This document shows, piece after piece, positions 25,499-32,836 of a DNA stretch of 64,000 bases. The notes under the pieces are model-generated. The model ran no database searches. It saw nothing but the letters and a program-made list of their open reading frames with translations, and was not told the origin of the DNA. Numbering within the stretch: the stretch's first letter is position 1; each line of letters starts with the position of its first letter. The DNA comes from Mycolicibacterium tokaiense (GTDB taxonomy: Bacteria; Actinomycetota; Actinomycetes; Mycobacteriales; Mycobacteriaceae). A program made the position numbers and the translations under genes. The stretch is from the NCBI RefSeq assembly GCF_010725885.1, contig NZ_AP022600.1, positions 434,001 through 498,000 on the forward strand, written 5' to 3'.

Positions 25499-25798
25499 CT
25501 AGATGTCATCCGTCTGCTCGAGGGTGTTCGCGCCGGTTCGCAGGCCCTCGGAGTACTGGTCGAGCAACTGAGCCTTGACATCCACCGACCCTTCCACCCA
25601 GTCCCGCTGCGATTCGTACCCGTTGTTGTTGTCGCCGTGGCGAAATTTGCGGCCGCTGTCGTCATCACCCCACGGCGCCCCTTCAGCGGCCAAATTGAGT
25701 GACAGCCGGGACATCACCCCCTTCATCCGGGAGCTCACATCCGCGAGATCATCGGCTGTGGAGCGCAACTCGTCAGGTCGGACACCGAATTCCGGCAT
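25499..25798 (-). CDS. Small WXG100/EspC-like ESX partner protein
   Basis: A 99-residue helical protein. FGVRPDELRSTADDLADVSSRM is like the N-terminal helix of EspC/DUF2580 proteins, and APWGDDDSGRKF (residues 41-52) gives the W-G-D/G turn seen in Esx-like proteins encoded before large type VII toxins. It starts 3 bases after the YbaB-like stop and ends 49 bases before the giant gene, matching the esxE/esxF-cpnT arrangement of M. tuberculosis. It is probably co-exported with, or required for, the giant protein. No C-terminal YxxxD/E signal is evident. Confidence 0.75.
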   Translation of the reverse strand: MPEFGVRPDELRSTADDLADVSSRMKGVMSRLSLNLAAEGAPWGDDDSGRKFRHGDNNNGYESQRDWVEGSVDVKAQLLDQYSEGLRTGANTLEQTDDI

Positions 25799-25801
25799 CG
25801 A

Positions 25802-26269
25802 TCAACTCTTGATCGTGGGAAAGGACGAACCGTCATCGCCCGAGTGGTCGGTCGACTTCGGTTGCGATTGGGGCGATTCACCCATTGCACGCACCGCAGC
25901 CAACGCCTCGCGGAACCCCGGTAGATCGATGACGTTGCCTGCAATGTCCGACACAGCCTTACGTCGCTCGTTCATCGGTGCCAGCAGGGCCTCGGAGCGT
26001 TGATCCATCTGACGGGCCGCCGCCTGTGCTGCATTGGTCACGTGCGAACCGAGTTCGGCGAGATCGTGATCATCCAGATATGCCTCGTCCACGACGGTCT
26101 TCACGACCGTCCGCGCTGCGTTCAGGGTCACCTCGACCATGCCGTCGGCGGCAGTGGCCGTCGCCGTCATCACCGATCTCTTCTGTTGGATGTCGGACAG
26201 GTCCCGCATCTGTTCCTGCACCAGGGCCAGCACCTGACCGAACTCATTCCGCATCGAATCGTTGTCCAC
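25802..26269 (-). CDS. YbaB/EbfC-like protein of ESX locus
   Basis: A 155-residue protein. The central part (VTATATAADGMVEVTLNAARTVVKTVVDEAY, then LAELGSHVTNAAQAAARQM) is the YbaB fold of strands plus helices. Members in ESX loci (for example the EspL type) act in the cytosol as stabilising or chaperone-like factors, and classical YbaB binds DNA; which applies is unknown. GTG start at 26269 is preceded by GGAAGG. It lies between the second EspG and the small WXG/EspC-like gene with only 3 bases to the latter. Confidence 0.75.
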   Translation of the reverse strand: MDNDSMRNEFGQVLALVQEQMRDLSDIQQKRSVMTATATAADGMVEVTLNAARTVVKTVVDEAYLDDHDLAELGSHVTNAAQAAARQMDQRSEALLAPMNERRKAVSDIAGNVIDLPGFREALAAVRAMGESPQSQPKSTDHSGDDGSSFPTIKS

Positions 26270-26359
26270 GTCCAGCCTTCCGGGTCTGTCTGCAATCGGT
26301 TCTCAACTCTTCAAACGCGTGTGCAGAGAGGATCGTTCGCGCGTCGACGCGAGGCGTTG

Positions 26360-27148
26360 TCATTCTCCGCGGTTCTCGCGCAGCGTCTCGATGTCGTCGG
26401 CAATCAGTGCGTCGATGCGCTCGCACAGGAGAGCGACGGTCAGGGGAATGCCGCCACTGTGGTCAGGCACGCCCAGATAATCACCGTCGTCTCTGATCCG
26501 CATCCAGGTGAGCGACTCCTTGCCGGGGTCGATGCCCCACTCTCCAGGGGGTCGCCAGGTGCTCTGCACCTTTCCATAGGCCGACATCCTGGATGCCGAC
26601 ACCTCGACCCCGGACGTTGCGAACACCTCATGGCGCACCACGACGTGGTCGTTGTTCATGAACGCCGTTGGCGCGGTTGCGTACTCCGGAATGGTTATAC
26701 GCCGATGACGTCCGGGCTGCTCGAGGCACACGGCGTTCGCGACGGCCGCACCCAACTCGAACGGGGAGACCGCGTACACATCGGCGAGGTCGGCCTCGGC
26801 CCGTTGCTGCAGCAGGTATCCTGCTTGACCGGTGCGAAAGGCCAGGACGCGAATACTCGGGGTGTCTGCGGGGATGTACTGGACATGCCCGGCGACGGTG
26901 ACATCCGCACGCGCCCATGCCTCCAGGCACCGGGCATAGGGGCCCAGGTCACCCGAGTGCAGACGTTCCGGCAACTGCGCTGCGTACCCGGCCATCTCGT
27001 CGACGAATTCGAAACGGGTGGGCCGCGTCAGCATGAACGGATACGGCAGAGAGTCGCTGCCGTGACGTTGGTTGATGAGCAGCAGGTCGAGCAGGTCCAG
27101 CGACCCGATCTCGCGTCGCGCCGCCGCCACGGGTACTGCATTACCCAT
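26360..27148 (-). CDS. espG: EspG-type ESX chaperone (second copy)
   Basis: A 262-residue cytosolic protein of the EspG family, which binds PPE or other ESX substrates before export. Typical features are LDLLDLLLINQRHG, the strand ADVTVAGHVQYIP, IRVLAFRTGQAGYLLQQR and the following DVYAVSPFELGAAVANAV. ATG 27148 shares its A with the upstream TGA, giving tight translational coupling to the 755-residue WXG protein; an ATG six codons upstream is possible. Its place between that protein and the YbaB/small Esx/giant genes suggests a dedicated client different from that of the EspG at 30546, to which it is only distantly similar. Confidence 0.8.
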   Translation of the reverse strand: MGNAVPVAAARREIGSLDLLDLLLINQRHGSDSLPYPFMLTRPTRFEFVDEMAGYAAQLPERLHSGDLGPYARCLEAWARADVTVAGHVQYIPADTPSIRVLAFRTGQAGYLLQQRAEADLADVYAVSPFELGAAVANAVCLEQPGRHRRITIPEYATAPTAFMNNDHVVVRHEVFATSGVEVSASRMSAYGKVQSTWRPPGEWGIDPGKESLTWMRIRDDGDYLGVPDHSGGIPLTVALLCERIDALIADDIETLRENRGE

Positions 27149-29415
27149 CAGGTGTCCACGCTCCATCCGGGTGTATCTACGTCGCCGCCGTCCCCGATGA
27201 CCGAGACCACAGCGTCAGGTTGACCGATCAGATCCTGCCCGTGCTGGCTGCCGCGAAGCGCTTTGTTGCCCTTGTGATCTTTGCCCTCGCCACCCTTGCC
27301 GCCGCTTCCGGGGCCGCCGCCACCCATCGGGGCTCCACCGGCGCCGGATCCCGACTGCGTTGGGTCCGCCATCGCGTTGGAGGCAAAGGGGTGCGCGGGG
27401 GTGGCGAAGTTGGCCGCGACCGGTGCGCCGGCGCCTGCCAGGTTCAGCTTGCCCGGTCCGGCGGCGCCACCACCCCCGCTTCCGGCCCCCGACCCGGGTC
27501 CGCCGGCTCGGTCGGCCGGCCCGCCGATGGGGCCGTCGCCCCCCACTCCGCCACCGAATCCGCCGGGTTGTGGGTTGGCCCCCTGTTGGGCGGTCTGCAC
27601 GATCTGATTGACGCCATCGAATACCGCTCCGATCAGGCCGCCGAGACCGTCGGACCCGCCGCCGGTCGCGGACAGGCCGGGAACTGCGCTGGCGTTGTTC
27701 AGTCCGGGTTGGCTCAGCAGACTACGGTGGGGGTCCGCCGCTTTCGTTCCGTCCGCGGGGTCGAACTCCGGCGGTACCCTCCCGTCCAGGGCACCGGAGT
27801 CTTTGAGGCCCTTGGTGATATCACCCACCTGGGGATCGTCGAGCAACTGTTGGGCGGCCTTCGCGGTCTGGGGATCACCGAACAAGGCCTTGGCCGCGTC
27901 GGCTGCCTCGGGATCGCCGAACAGGGTCGCGGCTGCGTCGAGCGCTTTCGGATCGCCCAGCAGACCCTCGGCTCGGTCCCCGAAGAGGGTTTTCGCCGCC
28001 TCGGCGAGCTTGGGATCCCCGAAGATCTTCTTGGCCGCCTCCGCCGTCTTCGGGTCGTCGAAGAGCTTCTTCGCCGCGTCGACCGACTTCGGGTCGTCGA
28101 GAACCTTCGACGGGTCGAAGGTGGGGCGCGAACCGGGAGCTCCCCCCGGTATCGACGGATCGTCGATACCATCGAGATCAGGTGGCCGCGGTGCATTCGC
28201 CCCGAGACCGGGCATGGACGGAGGGCCGCCACCGGGCGTGTCGGTGTCGGTGGGCGATCCGCTGCCGGGCCCATCCCCGGTTTCCGAAGGCGGCTTCGGG
28301 AGTTCGAGTTTCGGCGGGTTGAACGATTGCCCGGGTGTGTTCTCGCCACCGGACGCTCCCCCCGTGGGTGATCCACCACCACCCGATCCGCCGGTGGGCT
28401 CGTTGGCGCTCAGATTGGGCGGCGAGAAAGGCGGCGGCGTGAACGGAGGGGGCGAACCCTTGCTCCCGCCGCCATTGTTACCGCCACCTTCATTACCGCC
28501 ACCGTTGTTGCCGCCACCGTGATTCCCGCCGCCCTCGTTACCGCCCCCGTAATTGTTGCCACCGCCGTTGTTGCCGCCCCCGTTGTTGTTGCCACCGTTG
28601 TTGTCGTCGCCGAATGCATCCCCGACCTCCGGGGTTTCCTCGGCATCCAACGCCGGCTGATGACTGGCGATGTCGTTGATCTGGGGTGAGTAGTAGTTCT
28701 TCATGACATCGCGGGCGAAGTTGTTGAAATACTGTTTGACGGTGTCGGTTTCGTTCGGGTAGTACGACAAGCAATCCTGATAGGTCTGCCACTGGTCGAG
28801 GATGTTGTGTTTGTTGGTCGACATGGTCTGCGAGTAGTACTCGCTCAGAACTCCCAGCGAGAACGCACCCTTGCGGAGTTCTTCGGGGACCGCGTAGGAC
28901 TGCGTGAGGTTGGCCATCGCCGCATCGTGGGTTTTGCCCTTCCACCCGCCGTCGCTCTCCAAAGTCTCGAGACGGCTCTGCAGGTCCGACACGCCCTTGA
29001 CGATCTGTTGCGCGACGCCGCGCAGGGTGTCGTTGTAACCGGGAGCGATGTTCTCTGACACATTCATCATGCGGTTGCGGATCGTCTCGTAATCCATGCC
29101 GTCGAAATTCTCCAGAACCACCGGCGCTGCCTGCACTCGTGCGTCGTTGCCGCTCAACTCGCCGAGGGTGGCATCCGGCTTGTTGTTGCCTCCGCCGTGA
29201 CGCGGATCGCCGTTGTTGTCCTTGATCTTGCCGTCGACGTGGTCGCGCTTGTAGTCATCGAATGACTTGGCAGGTGGGGTCTTCTTGTCCCCTCCGGGAT
29301 CCACCCAGCCTTCAGGAGCCACGAAGCCGGGCTCCCCGGGTGCCTTGCCGGGGTCCCAGTAATAGGTGTCAGTGCCAGGCCACTTTTCGCCATTCTTGGG
29401 GTGTGTCACAGGCAT
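27148..29415 (-). CDS. Large WXG-containing ESX substrate with Gly/Asn and DPK repeats
   Basis: A 755-residue protein I cannot place in a named family. Residues about 100-255 are helical with a WKG turn (158-160), like a WXG100/PPE-type bundle. Residues 268-318 are Gly/Asn repeats, 320-435 Pro/Gly/Ser-rich, 440-538 a set of eight 13-residue units of the type GDPKxxxAAKxLF, and the C-terminus is Gly/Ala-rich and ends GDGGDVDTPGWSVDT. ATG 29415 was chosen because MPVTHPKNGEKW starts the folded part; an in-frame start at 29487 is possible. It is coupled to EspG at 27148 by a one-base overlap, so it is probably that chaperone's client. Surface or extracellular location is inferred. Confidence 0.75.
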   Translation of the reverse strand: MPVTHPKNGEKWPGTDTYYWDPGKAPGEPGFVAPEGWVDPGGDKKTPPAKSFDDYKRDHVDGKIKDNNGDPRHGGGNNKPDATLGELSGNDARVQAAPVVLENFDGMDYETIRNRMMNVSENIAPGYNDTLRGVAQQIVKGVSDLQSRLETLESDGGWKGKTHDAAMANLTQSYAVPEELRKGAFSLGVLSEYYSQTMSTNKHNILDQWQTYQDCLSYYPNETDTVKQYFNNFARDVMKNYYSPQINDIASHQPALDAEETPEVGDAFGDDNNGGNNNGGGNNGGGNNYGGGNEGGGNHGGGNNGGGNEGGGNNGGGSKGSPPPFTPPPFSPPNLSANEPTGGSGGGGSPTGGASGGENTPGQSFNPPKLELPKPPSETGDGPGSGSPTDTDTPGGGPPSMPGLGANAPRPPDLDGIDDPSIPGGAPGSRPTFDPSKVLDDPKSVDAAKKLFDDPKTAEAAKKIFGDPKLAEAAKTLFGDRAEGLLGDPKALDAAATLFGDPEAADAAKALFGDPQTAKAAQQLLDDPQVGDITKGLKDSGALDGRVPPEFDPADGTKAADPHRSLLSQPGLNNASAVPGLSATGGGSDGLGGLIGAVFDGVNQIVQTAQQGANPQPGGFGGGVGGDGPIGGPADRAGGPGSGAGSGGGGAAGPGKLNLAGAGAPVAANFATPAHPFASNAMADPTQSGSGAGGAPMGGGGPGSGGKGGEGKDHKGNKALRGSQHGQDLIGQPDAVVSVIGDGGDVDTPGWSVDT
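27804..28100 (-). repeat. Eight 13-codon repeats (GDPKxxxAAKxLF type)
   Basis: Units include DDPKSVDAAKKLF, DDPKTAEAAKKIF, GDPKLAEAAKTLF, GDPKALDAAATLF, GDPEAADAAKALF and GDPQTAKAAQQLL. One truncated unit (GDRAEGLL) interrupts the array and a degenerate unit closes it. The alternation of a short turn and an amphipathic helix suggests a regular solenoid. Confidence 0.9.
28461..28614 (-). repeat. Gly/Asn tandem repeat (GGGNNGGGNEG type)
   Basis: About 50 codons of GGGNN, GGGNE, GGGNH and GGGNY units. On the plus strand the DNA is a run of CCGCC, CCGTTGTTG-type units. It separates the helical WXG part from the Pro-rich part of the 755-residue protein. Confidence 0.9.
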
Positions 29416-29508
29416 GAGGATTCCAATTCTGGAGGTGGGGACAATGGTGGACGGTTCGCCGGGAGCCCGTCTTTTGGGTCTGGACAAGCGGGCTGGCGCC
29501 CGCGGGGA

Positions 29509-29838
29509 CTAACCCGAGTGGATGAGGCGCTTGCCTGCCTCTGTGACCGTGTCGGCGAAGGCATCGAGGTACTTGGTGTACTCGCCGATCACGCGCTTCA
29601 GGTCGTTGATGCCGTGCTGGAGGTTGGTTTTGGTCTGCAATGCCGACTGGAGGTCCCCCGGTTCGCCGTAACCGGGCAGCGCATTGATCTTCTTGAGTTG
29701 CTCGTTGAGGAGATCGCGGAGATCGTGAACGGCTTTGATGTAGGCATCGCGCACCTCCGTCGTGAGCTTGAGGTCCGGTTCCCCGTGTTTGGCCACGTCG
29801 GTGAGGCCGTTCATGCTGTCGAGCCAGTTGTTCTGCAA
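29509..29838 (-). CDS. Small helical ESX-locus protein
   Basis: A 109-residue, wholly helical protein: NNWLDSMNGLTDVAK, then a long helix (VRDAYIKAVHDLRDLLNEQLKKINAL), a PGYGEPGD turn and a second helix (LQSALQTKTNLQHGINDLKRVIGEYTKYLDAFADTVTEAGKRL). The size and two-helix hairpin are Esx-like, although there is no WXG in the turn. The start is TTG 29838, preceded by AGGAAAGG. It lies downstream of the esx pair behind a strong hairpin and upstream of the 755-residue protein, possibly its heterodimer partner. No named family recognised. Confidence 0.7.
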   Translation of the reverse strand: MQNNWLDSMNGLTDVAKHGEPDLKLTTEVRDAYIKAVHDLRDLLNEQLKKINALPGYGEPGDLQSALQTKTNLQHGINDLKRVIGEYTKYLDAFADTVTEAGKRLIHSG

Positions 29839-29872
29839 CGCTTGACCTTTCCTGCGTGAGGGTGGCGGGGCC

Positions 29873-29908
29873 GTGGGGCCGGGACCTGTTCAGAGGTCCC
29901 GGCCCCAC
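29873..29908. terminator. Perfect 15-bp hairpin after the esx pair
   Basis: Arms 29873-29887 (GTGGGGCCGGGACCT) and 29894-29908 pair perfectly around the loop GTTCAG. It lies between the stop of the EsxA-like gene (29917) and the next gene's start (29838). No U tract follows. It could be a partial terminator or an mRNA 3' stabiliser that lets the esx pair be made in excess. Confidence 0.7.
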
Positions 29909-29916
29909 GCTTCGGG

Positions 29917-30204
29917 TCAGAATGACGCGGCGTTCGCCCTGTCCAGGGACTGCATCGCGTCCTGCTGATCCTGGGCCTGCTTCTGGGTGTTCACGGTGGT
30001 GTTCACCGCTTCGTCCAACATCTGATCGATCTTCTGGTGCGCGGCGCTCAGTGCAGCGGCGCCCTCACCCTCGTACACGCCCATCAACGTGGTGAAGATC
30101 GTGCCGATGTCCTGGCGCACTTCCTGGATGTTGTTCAGCATCCCGTTGATGTCGGTCAGCGAGCCGGCATTGGCGCCGAAGTTGTAGAGAATGTTTTCTG
30201 CCAT
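29917..30204 (-). CDS. EsxA-like (ESAT-6 family) protein with YEG in place of WXG
   Basis: A 95-residue ESAT-6/WXG100 family protein: helix 1 (AGSLTDINGMLNNIQEVRQDIGTIFTTLMG), a turn VYEGEGAAAL, and helix 2 (AAHQKIDQMLDEAVNTTVNTQKQAQDQQ). The W-x-G turn is Y44-E-G46. It follows the CFP-10-like gene by 15 bases, the standard order for an exported esxB/esxA heterodimer. A clear ribosome site is weak but spacing is that of an operon. Likely substrate of the neighbouring ESX machine. Confidence 0.85.
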   Translation of the reverse strand: MAENILYNFGANAGSLTDINGMLNNIQEVRQDIGTIFTTLMGVYEGEGAAALSAAHQKIDQMLDEAVNTTVNTQKQAQDQQDAMQSLDRANAASF

Positions 30205-30219
30205 GTTCGTCCCTGTCTC

Positions 30220-30489
30220 TTAGCCGTTGTCCATGTTCGCGACGGCTCGCAGATGCTCCGAGCCCTTCTCGACGGTGTGGTCGAGCGACCGGATGATGTC
30301 GTCGAACTCCTCACGCTGTGCGGCCGAGGTCTGCCGGTAGGTGGTGGCGCTGCTGCCCTGCCAGTTCGCCGAGAGCATCTGCTCCTGCGCGTCGCTGATC
30401 TGGTTCAGCTTCTGGACAGCCTGTGCGCGGGCCTCCTGGATCTGCTGGATTTTCGCCTCGGCCTCCGCCGGGGTGAGTGATACGGTCAT
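30220..30489 (-). CDS. EsxB-like (CFP-10 family) WXG100 protein
   Basis: An 89-residue WXG100 protein with helix 1 (TPAEAEAKIQQIQEARAQAVQKLNQISDAQEQML), the canonical turn NWQGSSA (W43-Q-G45) and helix 2 (YRQTSAAQREEFDDIIRSLDHTVEKGSEHLRAVA). ATG 30489 has GGAAGGA at suitable distance, whereas the longer version from 30513 would bury it. Partner of the EsxA-like protein 15 bases downstream. The usual C-terminal YxxxD/E export signal is not evident; the tail ends ANMDNG. Confidence 0.85.
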   Translation of the reverse strand: MTVSLTPAEAEAKIQQIQEARAQAVQKLNQISDAQEQMLSANWQGSSATTYRQTSAAQREEFDDIIRSLDHTVEKGSEHLRAVANMDNG

Positions 30490-30545
30490 GTATGGATCTT
30501 CCTTCCTGGTCATCTCTGAAAGTCATTGGCAACAAACAACTCTTC

Positions 30546-31370
30546 CTATATGGATCCGGCTACCCCCTCCCATCGGTGTCCAGAGAGTTCGGCGAGCTGG
30601 CTGATGGCCTGACCGAATACCTGATCGGTTCCCGGCTTGAGCGTCGACCACAGTTGCCCGGACGGTGACGTGCTGGGTACGGCCATCACGCGCCCTCGCG
30701 TCGTGTACAGGACGGCGACGGCTGCGGGCGCACGGACGGTCAGATCGTCGCCGTCGACCAACGCGTTGTAGACGATCTCGGCGAAGGCCCGGCGCGCTCC
30801 CAACGTGGCGCCCAGCAACGCCGCGGCACGTTGGGATGTACCCAACGCCCTGATCCGATCGGCAAGCACCAGTGGATCGTGGCTGACCGACAGTGCCTCG
30901 GACATCTCCGACAGCGGAGCACCGATCGGCTCGATCGCCGCCGGGCCGGATTTCGGCAGCTCGCCCAGCAGTGTTGCTGTCGAATCGGACAGCGTGACGT
31001 TACTGCCCAGCACCCGCACGTCGAGTTGCTCACCCAACCGCCGGGCGCCCACACACAGCGAACCCCGACGGACGACGCTGAAACGCCCGATTCCGTCCGG
31101 GGTCACCCACCGCATCATCAGCTCGCGGTCGGGCCGTTGCAGCGCACCGAACACCGTGGCGACCTCGGGCTCGACCACGCCGTCGGCGATGACACCGCGC
31201 CGGGTGAGGGTGTGGACAGCGCGGTTACGGGCGTCGTCGCGGGCCTGCACCGTCGCGTGGCGCGGCCGTAGCCCCAGCGGCATGCGGGATCCGGGTCCAG
31301 TGGTGCGTAGCGTCACTGCGCTGACTTCGTCTGCGGTGAAGGACCACATCTGCGTGACGATTCCGGTCAT
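30546..31370 (-). CDS. espG: EspG-type ESX chaperone (PE/PPE-linked copy)
   Basis: A 274-residue EspG-family protein: MTGIVTQMWSFTADEVSAVTLRT, REL-type strand block VVEPEVATVFGALQRPDRELMMRWV, VVRRGSLCVGARRLGEQLDVRVLG and the C-terminal QLWSTLKPGTDQVFGQAISQLAEL. EspG proteins bind the PPE partner of PE/PPE heterodimers in the cytosol and deliver them to the ESX machine. It overlaps the PPE gene by ATGA and precedes the esx pair, the arrangement seen in other ESX loci. It is presumably specific for the PE/PPE pair immediately upstream. Confidence 0.8.
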   Translation of the reverse strand: MTGIVTQMWSFTADEVSAVTLRTTGPGSRMPLGLRPRHATVQARDDARNRAVHTLTRRGVIADGVVEPEVATVFGALQRPDRELMMRWVTPDGIGRFSVVRRGSLCVGARRLGEQLDVRVLGSNVTLSDSTATLLGELPKSGPAAIEPIGAPLSEMSEALSVSHDPLVLADRIRALGTSQRAAALLGATLGARRAFAEIVYNALVDGDDLTVRAPAAVAVLYTTRGRVMAVPSTSPSGQLWSTLKPGTDQVFGQAISQLAELSGHRWEGVAGSI

Positions 31371-32455
31371 GCGCTGTTCTCCGATCCGCGTCCGATGACC
31401 GGCGGGGTGACCCAGTGCTCGGACACCTGCTCCAGAGTGGATTCCGGCGGTCCGGCGTGCTCCGGGACCTCAGGCTCGGACGGGACGACCAGGCTGTCGA
31501 ACGCCGAACTGCCCCAACTCACCTTCGACACCAGCGTCGGCGCCTCGGCGGTCGCCGTGGTGGGCAGCCAGTTGGTGCCACCGTCGGCCAGGCCCGCCGC
31601 CCGCTCACCGCCGCCTGGCAGGGCGTCGGTGACCAGTGCCGGCTCGTGTTCGCGCGAATTGTCGCCGCGGGCCGCGCCTGCCGCCATCGGGCCGTACCCC
31701 CCCATGCCGCCCATGCCGGCTCCGGCGCCTCCCGAGGTGCCGTTTGCCGCTGCGGCCACCAAAGTCCGTTCCTGGCCGGTGATTTTCGCCTCCCTGACCT
31801 TGAAGGCTCCGAGCGGGGCCGGGGGTACCGCGACCCCGCCGCCGGTCCCGACTGCCCCCGTTCCGGTGTCCGCGGCGGCGCGCGTCTCGAGCTCGGCGGC
31901 GCGCGCCGATCCGCTGCTGACCTCAGGCGGGGGCGGCTGGTCCCACGGCTCGGCCAGGTCCGCGCAGGAGTCTTCGTAGGTCTGCATCACCGCGGCGGCG
32001 TTGGCCTGGTCGGCGTCGGCCGCCTCGTCGAACTCGGCGAACCGCCCGTTGAGGATGGCGCCGTTGTAGGCGGCCAGGGACGCCATCACATCACGCGTCG
32101 TCTGCAACTCCACGGCCTCGGAGACCGTCGGCATGGCCAGAACCGCGACGCTGTGCGCCACTGCGGCCTCCTCGGCTCGTTGCCCGTTGCCGGCCGCGCT
32201 GAGACTCATCGCCTGTAGCCAGTCGCCGAACTCATGGAGCCGACGGACCACCGCGTCGGCCCCACCGCTGGTGAACGCACCTGTCAGCTGGTCGGCCAGC
32301 TTCTGGTAGTCCTCGGCCACCGCGGCCAACTCGTTGGCGACACGCACCCAACTGGCGCCCGCCTGGCCCGCGGGAGTGGGACCGGGCCCCTCGGTCAGGT
32401 CGCGGGCGAGCTGCTCGGTGCTGCGAGATTCCCACGCAACGTTCGTGAATCCCAT
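31367..32455 (-). CDS. PPE-family ESX substrate
   Basis: A 362-residue protein. The first 175 residues form a PPE-type helical domain: STEQLARDLTEGPGPTPAGQAGASW, ELAAVAEDYQKLADQLTGAF, and a long stretch ending DLAEPWDQPPPPEV. The rest is Ala/Gly/Pro-rich, with a Gly/Met patch and a charged end (STLEQVSEHWVTPPVIGRGSENSA). The literal Pro-Pro-Glu opening is absent, as in several PPE proteins of ESX loci. ATG 32455 follows GGAGGTCAGG. It is downstream of the PE gene and upstream of its presumed chaperone EspG (31370). Confidence 0.75.
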   Translation of the reverse strand: MGFTNVAWESRSTEQLARDLTEGPGPTPAGQAGASWVRVANELAAVAEDYQKLADQLTGAFTSGGADAVVRRLHEFGDWLQAMSLSAAGNGQRAEEAAVAHSVAVLAMPTVSEAVELQTTRDVMASLAAYNGAILNGRFAEFDEAADADQANAAAVMQTYEDSCADLAEPWDQPPPPEVSSGSARAAELETRAAADTGTGAVGTGGGVAVPPAPLGAFKVREAKITGQERTLVAAAANGTSGGAGAGMGGMGGYGPMAAGAARGDNSREHEPALVTDALPGGGERAAGLADGGTNWLPTTATAEAPTLVSKVSWGSSAFDSLVVPSEPEVPEHAGPPESTLEQVSEHWVTPPVIGRGSENSA

Positions 32456-32528
32456 GTCCTGACCTCCTTCCTGGAGTGACCGGTGAGTGACGGGTGATGT
32501 GGTCGAACCGGGTGAGCAGAGCCGACGG

Positions 32529-32825
32529 TCAGACCGTGAAGCCCTGGTCGAGATGCGTGAGGTCGTCGGCCTGGGAGCGCAGCGTCGAGGCCGTCTCGCG
32601 CATCTCGGTGACACCGCTGCGGGCCGAGGTCTGGAACGACTCACCAACCGCATTCAGGGTGGTCGCGACCCGCTGTGACACCTCGTCACGCGCGCCCCGC
32701 TGCACCGCCAGGTTGGGCGTCTCGGTGTCCAACAGCTGTTCCACGCGGCCGGCCAGCGCATCCAGCTGCGCGGAGACCTCCGAGACCTCCGTGGGCTGCA
32801 TCCGCAGAATGTTGTTGTCTGCCAT
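32529..32825 (-). CDS. PE-family ESX substrate
   Basis: A 98-residue helical protein: MQPTEVSEVSAQLDALAGRVEQL, then ARDEVSQRVATTLNAVGESFQTSA and a third helix. The DEVS pattern in the second helix is typical of PE domains, and the length matches PE-only proteins of ESX loci. ATG 32825 has AGGAGG upstream. Its position directly before the PPE gene supports a PE/PPE heterodimer. A YxxxD/E motif is not seen, so the export signal may be supplied by another partner. Confidence 0.75.
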   Translation of the reverse strand: MADNNILRMQPTEVSEVSAQLDALAGRVEQLLDTETPNLAVQRGARDEVSQRVATTLNAVGESFQTSARSGVTEMRETASTLRSQADDLTHLDQGFTV

Positions 32826-32836
32826 GGTGTGTCCTC

